NCBI GenBank assembly: GCA_965198675.1
Contig: OZ240666.1
Coordinates: 2,046,001-2,110,000 of the forward strand
DNA length: 64,000 bases
From: Prochloron sp965198675
GTDB lineage: Bacteria > Cyanobacteriota > Cyanobacteriia > Cyanobacteriales > Prochloraceae
Direction of reading: 5' to 3'
In this document: positions 35,919 through 44,991 of the stretch, piece after piece
Layout: every line of letters starts with the position of its first letter
How positions within the stretch are numbered: position 1 is the stretch's first letter
Position numbers and translations under genes: made by a program
Notes under the pieces: generated by a model
Told to the model about the DNA's origin: nothing
Database searches by the model: none
Seen by the model: the letters and a program-made list of their open reading frames with translations, nothing else

Positions 35919-36321
35919 TTAATTCATCCAATTAACAAGCTTCAGTGCTTTTATTCTTGAGAAGTGCTTTTGATTATTTGTAACCAAAGGAATATTTTTG
36001 GCAATACATATGCACCCAATCATCAAATCCATATCCGCTATAAGCATTCCTTTTCTTTTTAGCTCTGCTTTCTGCTTGGCAAAAATATCCGCTGATTCTA
36101 TGTCATATTCTAAGATGGTAATATCTGCAAAAAATTGCTGGATTTTGCCTAGGATAATTTCTCTCTTACTCAAATTTAGATAGCGCACCAAATTTGAACT
36201 CGGAATAATTGATAATGGTTGTGCTTATTTCATCCAAAGGAATTGTAGCTATCTTTGATACTACCCTTTTTTCTCCTCGGAAGAAATAACTGATTATGTC
36301 GGTATCCAGACAATACATCAT
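35919..36321 (-). pseudogene. vapC: VapC-type PIN-domain toxin, frameshifted
   Basis: The first half starts at 36321 (MMYCLDTDIISYFFRGEKRV, then TTIINYSEFKFGALSKFE and a stop). The second half continues in another frame from about 36190 (NLSKREIILGKIQQFFADIT, AKQKAELKRKGMLIADMDLM). All PIN acids are visible across the two parts: DTD, E of YSEF, and AD-x-D of IADMD. A single frame change near 36180-36195 breaks it. The ATG overlaps the antitoxin stop (TGATG), as in vapBC operons. Confidence 0.8.
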
Positions 36322-36575
36322 CAAGCAGCAATATCCTTATCAACTCGGTTGGATTTTATCGATTCCAGGATGTTATCACTCTCCTTTTCTTCTAAGATTC
36401 CAGCATATTTAAGTAAGGGATGTTTCTGGGATTTAAGTAAGGGATGTTTCTGGGATAAGAATCTGTCTCTAGGTTCCTCAATTATAGCGGTAGCAGAAAT
36501 ATCCCTCTCATGACTTGAATAGCTAATTGCACTTAGGGTTTTTTCATCAAGTCCATAGTTTACCGGTTTTTTCAT
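36321..36575 (-). CDS. VapB-like antitoxin
   Basis: An 84-residue protein, MKKPVNYGLDEKTLSAISYS, directly upstream of and overlapping the vapC-like frame. The C-terminus, ESIKSNRVDKDIAA, is the likely toxin-binding end. A 24-base tandem duplication (TTTCTGGGATTTAAGTAAGG) repeats SQKHPLLK twice at about residues 41-56. With its toxin frameshifted it may be free of selection. It is assigned as antitoxin by position and size, not by a sequence motif. Confidence 0.6.
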   Translation of the reverse strand: MKKPVNYGLDEKTLSAISYSSHERDISATAIIEEPRDRFLSQKHPLLKSQKHPLLKYAGILEEKESDNILESIKSNRVDKDIAA

Positions 36576-36728
36576 GAATAACTCCTATCTGGGAAATTCC
36601 GTCGCCCGGGCGGGGTACTGACTATTATACTCATTTTAGCTTCTTCTGCACTGGACTTGGACAAGCATTTGTCGTAAGCCCCTCTGGGAGAGGGTTTCAG
36701 GAAATAAAAAAAAAATTTCCCAAAAAGG

Positions 36729-36758
36729 TTGACATTTTGAAATTGTTGTGGTTATAAT
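36729..36758 (+). promoter_or_regulatory. Sigma-70 type promoter of the initiator tRNA
   Basis: Consensus TTGACA (36729-36734), an 18-base spacer and TATAAT (36753-36758), ending 11 bases before the tRNA 5' end. It fits strong constitutive transcription. Confidence 0.85.
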
Positions 36759-36769
36759 AAAGAAGACGA

Positions 36770-36824
<55 letters not shown>

Positions 36825-36843
<19 letters not shown>

Positions 36844-37535
36844 TTCTCATTATTATTGGCCCACCCTACGGATTCGAGACGCTGTTGCAGCATGGTGGGA
36901 AATTGGGCATAATAGGTTCGATTGAGGGGTGAAGGATGTGGGAGAGGACAGAGGGTGATTGGTTTTTCTTGGGTTAATCCCTTATTATCCGTTGCTTTGA
37001 GGGTAATATTTAGTTCAGCACTGTAGCGATCCGATTTTCTCCAAAAATCATCTATTTCCTTTTTCCCACCATAGGGGGCAAACCATTTAAAAGCTTCCGT
37101 TCCCAGGGTAATAATGCGATCCCCTTCCCAGTATAAGACCAATAACTGTTCAATGAAGGGACGGAAGCGTTTTTTGACGGCTGCGGAGTAAGCTTTATTC
37201 CCGGGGGGTTTATAGGGAACAGTGTTGGTGAGGAGAAGGCGATCGCAGACTTTTTCCAATTCTTTTTTGTTCTGGGTATCAGTTTGGTATCTGGTTCGAT
37301 AGACACCTTGACGTACTAAGGTCCCTGCAGCACCGTATAATGGTTGGCGACTATAAACTTCATCTTTACCTAAATCTCTACCCAAAAAGCAGAGTTGACT
37401 TTTCAGGTTCCCTGCATAGAGAATGGGATAGGTGGGTTCTAAACCCGCACTCTGATAAACGGGGATATCAATGGGGAATTCTTCTTTTGTGCTCTCTTGC
37501 TGGATTTGGGTGATTAAGGTTTCAATGTCTGACAT
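36825..37535 (-). CDS. Uracil-DNA glycosylase-like family protein
   Basis: A 236-residue protein starting MSDIETLITQIQQESTKEEF; the longer frame to 37676 is hairpin repeat. The UDG superfamily is suggested by LKSQLCFLGRDLGKDEVYSR (motif A region), RLLLTNTVPYKPPGN (motif with Asn) and LCPLPHPSPLNRTYYAQFPT, whose His-Pro-Ser is the motif B loop. UDG-like enzymes excise deaminated bases. The last six residues and stop are encoded within the tRNA-fMet gene on the opposite strand. Confidence 0.8.
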
Positions 37536-37619
37536 AGTAGTGGTCGATATTAATGTACAATTATAGTCCGTAGGGTGGGCAATTGGGAAAACGTTTGGTA
37601 AATTGTTAATTGCCCACCC

Positions 37620-37660
37620 TACCGGGCACCCCCCGTCACCCCCCTTATCAAGGGGGCTTT
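37620..37660. repeat. GC-rich CACCCCCC...AAGGGGGC repeat at a gene breakpoint
   Basis: CGGGCACCCCCCGTCACCCCCC and TTATCAAGGGGGCTTTT. It lies exactly where the CheB domain of the next gene loses its N-terminus. Confidence 0.7.
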
Positions 37661-38850
37661 TGTGGTAATTCAACATTTGTCGCCTCGTTACAAAAGCCTC
37701 ATGCAGGAATTACTTCAGCGGAAAACCCCTCTCCCAGTCTATCAAATTGAAGATGGCATGAGGATCGCCCCTAATTCAGTATATGTGATTCCCCCCAAAA
37801 CCAATCTGGTGGTGGAAGATAAGCGGTTACGCTTTCCGAATAAAGATTCAGAGCACCTCAACTTTCCCATTGACATCTTTTTCCAATCCCTAGCTACCGA
37901 ATATAATGATAGGGCAATGGGGGTGCTGCTGTCGGGAACTGACAAGGATGGAACTAATGGTTTGGGAGCTATTGGGGAAAGGGGAGGCTTGGCTCTAATT
38001 CAGTCCCCGGAAACGGCGGAATTTAGCGGTATGCCTGCCAATGCTCTGCTCATGGGGTTGGTGGATGAGGTTTTATCCCCCCGGGACTTAGCCCAAACCA
38101 TTGATGAGATTGTCCGTATTACTCGCAATATATCCTGATCCCAACAACTGACGGAGAACCCGATTGATCTCTTCAAGCTGAAGAAGGTGTTGAGGTTGTT
38201 AAATGAGCAGGAGAAAATCGATTTTTCCCAGTATAAAACGGGCACTCTTTCCCGGCGGATTTATCATCGCTGCTCCCTCAACGGCTTCCACGATTTGGAA
38301 GCTTATCTGGATTATTTGGAAAGTGTCTCCGAAGAGCGCCGGTTACTCACCCAAGATTTACTCATTGGTTCAACTCGGTTTTTCCGGGATCCGGAAGCAT
38401 GGCATTATCTGGCAACCCCCCACAACCTGAGCAAGAATGCGGGCTTTTCCAAGATGAATCTGATTAGCTGCCGCAATGTGCTGATTTATATGCAGCCAGA
38501 TCTACAACAGCAAGTTTTGCGGATGTTGCATTTCTCTTTAGTGTTACAGGGGGTTTTATTCCTGGGGAGTGCGGAGGTGCTGGGTAGGCTGGATGCGGAG
38601 TTTTCCAGTATCCAGCCTAAGTGGAAAATATATCAAAAGCTGCGGGACAACCAACTGTCTTTACTTCCTGTCTCTGGGGAACCGGTAGCCACCCCCACCC
38701 AGGCTCGGATCCGAATCAATCCCCAACAGCCCCGTTTTGATACTTTGCTCAGTCAGGTATATAGTTTCTGTTTTGGGGAGCGTCAGGCAACTTGTGTGTT
38801 GGTGAATGAGGAGAATAAACTGCTCCACGTCTTTTTCAACGGAACGACGC
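37658..38850 (+). pseudogene. CheB-CheR part of a chemotaxis-like hybrid kinase gene, broken
   Basis: A CheB methylesterase domain without its first 30 or so residues (VIQHLSPRYKSLMQELLQRK, GVLLSGTDKDGTNGLGAIGE with the catalytic Asp). There is an in-frame TGA at 38136-38138. The frame continues in the same phase into a CheR methyltransferase N-domain (QYKTGTLSRRIYHRCSLNGF, DLLIGSTRFFRDPEAWHYL). A deletion then removes most of the SAM-binding domain before MNLISCRNVLIYMQPDLQQQ. The frame reaches LLHVFFNGTTR and is interrupted by a 1.7-kb insertion. The gene resumes at about 40561. Confidence 0.85.
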
Positions 38851-38852
38851 GG

Positions 38853-38955
38853 GAGTCCCCACCCGTAGGATGCGGCCTTCTGTCGTAGGATGCGTTACTA
38901 GCCGTAAGTAGTAGCAACAATACAAACTTTGTTGGCGTAACGCATCGTACGTAGC
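38853..38955. mobile_element. MITE-like CGTAGGATGCG element, copy 2
   Basis: Begins CCCCACCCGTAGGATGCG and ends GGCGTAACGCATCGTACG. It is nearly identical to the copy at 23615-23712 over about 98 bases. A further CGTAACGCATCCTACG half-site follows at 38978-38994. It is inserted in the CheR-PAS region of the kinase gene. Confidence 0.8.
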
Positions 38956-39143
38956 AGCATCCTAAATTAAATGGGTTAGCGTAACGCATCCTACGCGAAG
39001 CGGGGTGGGGATGGATAGCGCGGGAACTTCCTGGGTGATGCCCCCTAAGTTCCCAACTACGCTGTGAGAACCTTTTCTGGGTTTCATATTGACAACCTAG
39101 ACCCAAACTGCGATAGTTAAATTATCCAACCCAAGAGGTCGTG

Positions 39144-40417
39144 ATGCCAACCCGCAGAATAACCTATCGCCTATATCCAAATGCTTCGGAGATTAAGCAG
39201 TTGCACATGGCCCGCAAGATGCATTGCGACCTATATAATGCTGCCGTGGCTAATCGTAGGACTCAATATAAACGCTTTGGACATTCGGTAGATTATTTTG
39301 AGCAGCAAAATTCCCTACCCGCGTTTAAGGAGGTCTGGCCAGAATATAAAGAGTTAGGCTCTATGGCCCTTCAGGCGACTCTGAAGCGGGTTGATTTTGC
39401 TTATCAGCGGTTTTTTCGCATGCTTAGGAAAATACCCAAAATTCAAAGCTAAACGCCATTATAGAGGATGGACGTATCCTTGCAGTGCTGGTTGGAAAGT
39501 TCACACCAATATGGGTGTTAACGGTCAACTTGAGTTGAGACATTTTAAGTCCGGCTCTATCTTTATTCCAATGCGGGGAAAGGCTCGAACTTGGGGCAAA
39601 CCAACAACTTGCACTCTAATTTGGAGTAACAATAAATGGTACGCTTCCATCACAGTTAACTGTGTTCTCGAAAGAGAAACCCACCCCCCTTCGCCCCCCT
39701 CCCAGGTTCCCCTCCTGGGAGGGGGTAGGGGTGGGTGGGGTTGGGGGGTGGGTTGGCTTAGACTTTGGGTGCAAAGTAGCTATAGCTACATCGACCGGAG
39801 AGTTTATAGAAGCTCCAAAGTTCCAGGTTAAAGCAGCTCAGAAGGTCAAACAACTTTCTAAACATTTGAGAAGAAAGCGCCGACCAGAAAAAAGAAAAAC
39901 TAGAGCTTCCCGGAGATGGCGCAAGGCGCAAGGTCTAATTAGCAAAGTAAAGCGCAAAGTTGCCAATCAGCGCCACGACTGGTCTCATAAGGTAGCAGCA
40001 CAAATCGTTAGCAGTAATAGCTTGGTTGCTACTGAGAAACTCACACCGAAGGTGCCGCCTTTGGCGTCCCTCAAAGGCATGACCCGTAAGGGAAAAGGGA
40101 AAAGGAAACGGCAGAAAGCCGGCCTCAACCGCTCCCTACTGGATGTAGCTATTGGCATGACCAAAGATGCCATCAAATACAAGGTCATTGAGGCGGGTGG
40201 TGTTTATTTAGAAGCACCGACACAAAAGTTAAAACCCACTCAAAGATGTGCTAAATGTTGGGAGACAACCAAGAAAACATCTCGTTTACGTGTTCATGTT
40301 TGCCAACATTGTGGACATCAAGAGGATAGGGATATAAATGCAGCCCAGGTTATGTTAGAATGGGCTAGGGGGCAGGAACTGTCCTCTCTAGATGGGTCGC
40401 GGCGTAGGATGCGTTAG
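39144..40417 (+). pseudogene. tnpB: IS200/IS605-family TnpB (OrfB), frameshifted and with repeat insertions
   Basis: RNA-guided-nuclease-type TnpB. It begins MPTRRITYRLYPNASEIKQL, shifts frame near 39420 (LGKYPKFKAKRHYRGWTYP), and shifts again near 39750 after a GGGAGGGGGTAGGGGTGGGT hairpin insertion. It continues LDFGCKVAIATSTGEFIEAP to a zinc ribbon (CAKCWETT and CQHCGHQ) and DRDINAAQVMLEWA. The first RuvC acid appears altered (GCKVAIATS where D is expected after the Gly-Cys-Lys). A CCGCCTTTGGCGTCC cassette lies near 40050. Clearly inactive. Confidence 0.85.
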
Positions 40418-40560
40418 CTGCCGTTAGGATGTGGTAGCTGCCGTTAGGATTAGCGTAACGCATCCTACCAATTGCGGAAGCATGAGGCAACTAGGGGCAA
40501 AGAAGCGTCAGAAACGCCAAGCGAGTGCGTAGCGGCTTGGCGTAGTTCATTCGGGCAAAT
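40418..40560. repeat. Right end of the insertion: CGTAGGATGCG half repeats
   Basis: Carries GCGTAGGATGCGTTAGCTGC, TTAGCGTAACGCATCCTACC and a GCCAAGCGAGTGCGTAGCGG hairpin (GCCAAGC...GCTTGGC). Beyond about 40560 the kinase gene resumes with FLQFPLGAANF-type coding. Confidence 0.6.
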
Positions 40561-40789
40561 CTACTTCAGTTTCCTTTGGGGGCAGCGAATTTTGATGTGA
40601 CCACAATTGTGCCCAAGTCCTTACAACTGCCCCTGTCTAGGGATCTGCATCGTGCTAAACGAGAAAAGCAGTCGGTGCTTTATAGTAATATTAAGCTTAC
40701 ACAAGGGTATCAAGTGAGGAATATTAATCTCATGTTACGGAATCAAGTCAAAGTTTTGAGGTGGAAGCAGAGACGGTGAATCAAATTAG

Positions 40790-40842
40790 CGATTGCGAAG
40801 CTTTGCGTAAGCTTTGCGTAAGCAACCGCCCTTGGCGTCCTG
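40790..40842. repeat. GCGTAAGC/CCGCCCTTGGCGTCC cassette
   Basis: GCGAAGCTTTGCGTAAGCTT units followed by GCAACCGCCCTTGGCGTCC, inserted between NQIS and LEYELQQT of the kinase. Other copies: 40926-41026, 43430-43470 (inverted), 50046-50110 (inverted), and a short one at 40050. Confidence 0.85.
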
Positions 40843-40925
40843 GAATATGAACTGCAACAAACCCGTGAGAATCTCCAAACTACCATTGAAGAGCTGGAAG
40901 CAACTAATGAGGAACTGCAAGCTAC

Positions 40926-41026
40926 TATTGCGTAAGCTTTGCGAAGCTTTGCGTAAGCTTTGCGAAGCAACCGCCCTTGGCGTCCCGCGTAAGCGTCCCG
41001 CCCTTGGCGTCCCGCTCTTGGCGTCT
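40926..41026. repeat. GCGTAAGC/CCGCCCTTGGCGTCC cassette, long copy
   Basis: Tandem GCGTAAGCTTTGCGAAGCTT units, then three GCCCTTGGCGTCCCG units. It splits the kinase coiled coil between EELQAT and EELIASNEE and introduces TAA in the upstream frame. Confidence 0.85.
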
Positions 41027-42554
41027 GAAGAATTGATTGCTTCTAACGAGGAGTTGCAAAGCACTAATGAGGAACTCCATTCTGTTAACGAGGAACTCTA
41101 CACTGTGAATGCTGAGTACCAGTCTAAGATTCAGGAATTGACGAAACTGAATAATGACATGGACAACCTGCTGCGAAGCACAGAAATTGGCGTGGTTTTT
41201 CTGGATCGAGATCTGAATATTCGCAAGTTTACTCCTGCTGCAACTCAAGAAATCAATTTGAGGGAAGGAGATATCAATCGTCCCCTGGCAGATGTTTCCC
41301 ACAATCTGGACTATCCTGACTTAATCGGGTTGTTAAAGCAAGTATTGATTAGCCAAGAACCCCTGGAACAGGAGATGATTTTGCGTACTAGCGGCGAGAA
41401 CCTGCTTTTGCGGGTACATCCCTACGGTCGCGAAAAAGGGGATTGTGAAGGTTTGGTGTTGAGCTTTGTGGATATTCACGAAATCAAGCTGACAGAAGAA
41501 AGACTCCGACAACGGTCCGAACAACTCCACCTCATTACCGATGCTTTACCCGCCGGGATTTCCTATATTGATGACCAAAGGTGTTTTCGCTTTAATAATA
41601 AAACCTACGAAAGTTGGTTTGGACGTTCTCCCCAGGAAATTCATGGACTTCATCTCCGTTTAGTGTTAGGGGAGTCAACCTATGAGCAGGTTAGCACCTA
41701 TGTAGACAGAGCACTTGCCGGTGAAAATGTCAGCTTTGATCTGGAATTATCAAATGTAGAAAATAATAACCTGTGGGTGAATGTCAATTATATTCCCCAT
41801 GTGCTACCTTCGGGAAAGGTACAGGGATTTTTGGCCTTAATTAACAATATTAGCGAACGGAAAGCCATTGAACAGATGAAAGATGAGTTCATCTCCGTTG
41901 TCAGCTATGAATTTCGTACCCCTCTAACTTCTATTCGCGCCACCTTGCAACTCCTAGCAGAGGGTTGGGTGGAACCAGATTCAGAGCAAGGTTTGGAAGC
42001 CATCCAAATTGCCTCCAAGGCTACGGAGCGTTTAGTACTCCTAGTTAATGATATCTTGGAGTTAGAACGGTTGGAGTCAGGAAAAATAAGCTTATGGAAG
42101 GAACCAGTAAATGCTGCTGACTTGATAGGAGAAGTTAGAGATTCAATGCAGGTAATTGCTGCTCAAAAGGGAATTACAATCAGTGTATCAGCACCAGAGG
42201 TGGAGTGTTACGCTGATAGGAGGCGCATTATGCAAGTGCTGACTAACCTGGTGAGTAACGCAATTAAGTTTTCCCCTCCCAACTCCACTGTAGAATTAAT
42301 CATAGAACCCCAGGAAGAAGAAGTATTATTTGTAGTTAAAGACGAAGGCAGAGGTATTCCTGCTGATAGACTGGACATAATCTTCCAGCGCTTTCAGCAA
42401 ATTGATTCTTCTGACGCACGACAAGGAGGAACCGGCTTAGGTTTAGCTATTTCTCGTCAGATAATCGCCCAACACGGTGGTAGAATTTGGGTAGAAAGTA
42501 CCCTGGGTGAAGGAAGTACCTTCTACTTTACCCTCTCTCAACTAAAGGATAGAC

Positions 42555-42932
42555 ATGAACCAGAAACGGATCTTAGTGATTGAAGATGATGATGGTATTC
42601 GAGAAACTATTAAACTCTGTCTCCAAACGGTAGCCCGGTGGCAGGTTTTAATGGCGGAGGATGGATTCCAAGGACTTGCTCTCGCCCAGACTGAGCAACC
42701 CGATGCCATTTTGTTAGATATGATGATGCCAAAGCTGGATGGTATTTCTACTTTAAAGCAGTTACAGGGTAATTCTGACACTCAGGATATTCCCACTATT
42801 TTCCTGACAGCAAAAGGGAACATCAACGAACAAGAACTTAAAGATTTAGGAGTCAAAGGGATTATCTGCAAGCCTTTTGTTCCTTGGGGTTTAGTGAGTC
42901 AGATCTGTGCTATATTTCATTGGCAGTTATAG
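42555..42932 (+). CDS. Single-domain response regulator (CheY-like)
   Basis: A 125-residue receiver domain. Acidic pair IEDDDG (residues 9-14), phospho-acceptor Asp in AILLDMMMPKLDG (about residue 55), Thr in TIFLTAKG and Lys in GIICKPFVPWGL are all present. It overlaps the 3' end of the broken kinase by 29 bases, so it was co-expressed with it. It is itself intact; with its kinase destroyed it may be orphaned or served by another kinase. Confidence 0.93.
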   Translation: MNQKRILVIEDDDGIRETIKLCLQTVARWQVLMAEDGFQGLALAQTEQPDAILLDMMMPKLDGISTLKQLQGNSDTQDIPTIFLTAKGNINEQELKDLGVKGIICKPFVPWGLVSQICAIFHWQL

Positions 42933-42943
42933 CACGTATCATA

Positions 42944-43302
42944 CCAGTTACCAGTTATCAGTGACCAGTGACCAGTGACCAGTGACCAGTGACCAGTTAG
43001 CAGTTAGCAGTTAGCAGTTAGCAGTTAGCAGTTAGCAGTTAGCAGTTACCAGTTAGCAGTTAGCAGTTAGCAGTGACCAGTGACCAGTTACCAGTTACCA
43101 GTTAGCAGTTAGCAGTTAGCAGTTAGCAGTTACCAGTTACCAGTTAGCAGTTAGCAGTTACCAGTTACCAGTTAGCAGTTAGCAGTTAGCAGTTACCAGT
43201 TACCAGTTACCAGTTACCAGTTACCAGTTACCAGTTACCAGTTACCAGTTACCAGTTACCAGTTACCAGTTACCAGTTACCAGTTACCAGTTACCAGTTA
43301 AT
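42944..43302. repeat. Long heptanucleotide array (about 50 units)
   Basis: Uninterrupted tandem 7-base units CAGTTAC, CAGTTAG and CAGTGAC over about 360 bases, grouped as blocks: CAGTGAC, then CAGTTAG runs, mixed, then about 17 CAGTTAC. The largest array in the window. The reverse complement reads GTAACTG, as in the other arrays. Confidence 0.97.
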
Positions 43303-43421
43303 AGTTATATCAGTGGGAACTGTGCTGATTGGAACTGGATTTTAGGAAATATGTATTACATTGTGTAATATTTAAATAAATTTTTACATACATATTTTAA
43401 AATATGTATGTAAATTCTTAT

Positions 43422-44330
43422 TCATCTATCCGCGGACGCCAAGGGCGGTTGCTTGCGCTTTGCTTCGCAATCATCTGCGTACACAGCGGTTACATTTTTA
43501 AGCAAATTAATTGGACCCAATTGTTTAAGTAACGACCTTTGCTGCTGGTTGTGCACTAAGAAAGCACCAGCGAAGCCTAAAGAATTGACAGAAATGGATT
43601 GACAACGCTCTTGGGAGCGGGGAATAATTAACATGTATTCCCTGGTAGCAAGGAAATTGTAGGCTCCAGTTTGATGGGTACCGGTGGGAGGAATGAGTTT
43701 CAGTAAGCCTACTTTCTGTAACAGTTCATAATAGGTATTCAGGAAAGCTCCAGGAGATTTTAGGGTGCTTGAGTCTAGTTTAGCTATGGCGTGACAAAAG
43801 GGAAAATGAGGTATAGTACCTATAGAGTTGGTAAATTCAGCTTTTTGGACTATAGTAGAGATAAGAAGTTCCTTTTGATAGGGAATTAGTTGCAAATGCT
43901 TGTGGCGCTGACTTGCACCTGCTATCCTACCCCCATTATAAAATGCCAAGGCTTCATATTCTGCCATGCACCGACTCAGAGCTACCATATCTTCTAAGGT
44001 AAGCCAAGTTTGCTGTTCTTGGAAACTACGGGTGATAATTAATAAATGATTATCCACCACATTGTATTTGTTGAGGATACACAAGTGGGTGGGGGAAATG
44101 TCAGCCACAAATAAGTCTTCCTCGTAAGGAAGGAAAGGATTAAATTTTGCACCTCGTTCTTGTTTCGCTTTCACCTTGGGGGATATCTTGGATAAGATCC
44201 GCACCAGGAAACTCATTCCCCACTGTTGGACAAACTCCTCCTCTGTTGCTATGGGTTCCAGAGCGCCACATTTACGGGCGCGATCGCTTGTATCTTGGAC
44301 CAGAGTCCACAATGTACCTGGTTTGAACAT
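43422..44330 (-). CDS. ATP adenylyltransferase (Ap4A phosphorylase II family)
   Basis: A 302-residue HIT-superfamily enzyme that phosphorolyses diadenosine tetraphosphate to ADP and ATP. Start MFKPGTLWTLVQDTSDRARK. Hallmarks are KFNPFLPYEEDLFVADISP, CILNKYNVVDNHLLIITRSF and the histidine-triad variant GASQRHKHLQLIPY with the catalytic His. The C-terminal domain, SLGFAGAFLVHN, is present. The last dozen residues (AKRKQPPLASADR) are encoded by an inverted CCGCCCTTGGCGTCC cassette, so the native C-terminus has been replaced. Flanked on both sides by heptanucleotide arrays. Confidence 0.92.
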   Translation of the reverse strand: MFKPGTLWTLVQDTSDRARKCGALEPIATEEEFVQQWGMSFLVRILSKISPKVKAKQERGAKFNPFLPYEEDLFVADISPTHLCILNKYNVVDNHLLIITRSFQEQQTWLTLEDMVALSRCMAEYEALAFYNGGRIAGASQRHKHLQLIPYQKELLISTIVQKAEFTNSIGTIPHFPFCHAIAKLDSSTLKSPGAFLNTYYELLQKVGLLKLIPPTGTHQTGAYNFLATREYMLIIPRSQERCQSISVNSLGFAGAFLVHNQQQRSLLKQLGPINLLKNVTAVYADDCEAKRKQPPLASADR

Positions 44331-44455
44331 CTTTGTAATTTTTGTCCCATGCTTAACGAAACTTCTTAATTTTGGCTCACAGGGGGAAGGGAGTAAATTT
44401 TTAATTGCCTACGCCTTGCCATAGAACTATAGTATACTCGACGTTTGGCTGGTGG

Positions 44456-44621
44456 GTTACCAGTGACCTCGTACCATGACAGTTACCAGTTACCAGTTAC
44501 CAGTTACCAGTTACCAGTTACCAGTTACCAGTGACCTCGTACCATGACAATTACCAGTTAGCAGTTAGCAGTTACCAGTTAGCAGTTAGCAGTTACCAGT
44601 TAGCAGTTAGCAGTTACCAGT
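44456..44621. repeat. Heptanucleotide array with embedded CTCGTACCATGAC units
   Basis: About 18 CAGTTAC/CAGTTAG units in two blocks, each introduced by CAGTGACCTCGTACCATGAC. It lies upstream of the Ap4A phosphorylase gene and abuts an IS630 remnant. Confidence 0.93.
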
Positions 44622-44629
44622 TAGAAGGT

Positions 44630-44945
44630 ATAGCAACCGCCTGGGCGAACGGGATGAAAAAAAGCGCCAAGAGTTTTTAGAGAGCTTAAGCAACTTAGAA
44701 CCTGACCTGAGAAAATTGTCTATGCGGATGAATCTGGAATGGATAGCAGAGATGACTATCCAGATGGCTATAACGAGTGTGACCAACGATGAAGCCAGGA
44801 CAAATTCTTGTTCTTGAGGCTGGTTGTGATATCCTTTACTTACCACCTTATTCACCCGAGCTCAATAAATTTGAAAAATGCTGGTCATGGCTTAAGAGTC
44901 GAATCGGTAGAATTCTGGAAAATTTTGGTTCTTTACGTTACGAGG
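44630..44945 (+). pseudogene. IS630-family transposase remnant
   Basis: Central and C-terminal pieces of an IS630/Tc1-like DDE transposase: EKKRQEFLESLSNLEPDLR, a frameshift, KIVYADESGMDSRDDYPDGY (first catalytic Asp), a deletion, then PGQILVLEAGCDILYLPPYS and PELNKFEKCWSWLKSRIGRI (last catalytic acid region). No N-terminal helix-turn-helix part. Inactive. Confidence 0.85.
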
Positions 44946-44991
44946 TAACTGGTATAATAATCCCTGATTGAATATTGCCCATCATTGTCTT

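Larger units (their letters stand above)
40561..42583 (+). pseudogene. PAS-histidine kinase part of the CheB-CheR-PAS-HK gene; H-box His replaced by Tyr
   Basis: Resumes after the insertion with GAANFDVTTIVPKSLQLPLS. Two repeat cassettes (40790-40842, 40926-41026) then break the frame within the coiled coil (LQQTRENLQTTIEELEATNE and EELIASNEELQSTNEELHSV). From 41030 the frame is intact: PAS (TEIGVVFLDRDLNIRKFTPA), a second PAS, dimerisation domain SVVSYEFRTPLTSIRATLQL, and HATPase with NLVSNAIKF, DEGRGIPADRL, GGTGLGLAISRQI. The phospho-accepting His is Tyr (TAT at 41908-41910), so autophosphorylation would be lost even in an intact protein. Confidence 0.85.

Noticed and set aside
42944..43302. 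CRISPR array
   Set aside because: Units are only 7 bases, directly adjacent, with no spacers of constant length and no cas genes nearby.
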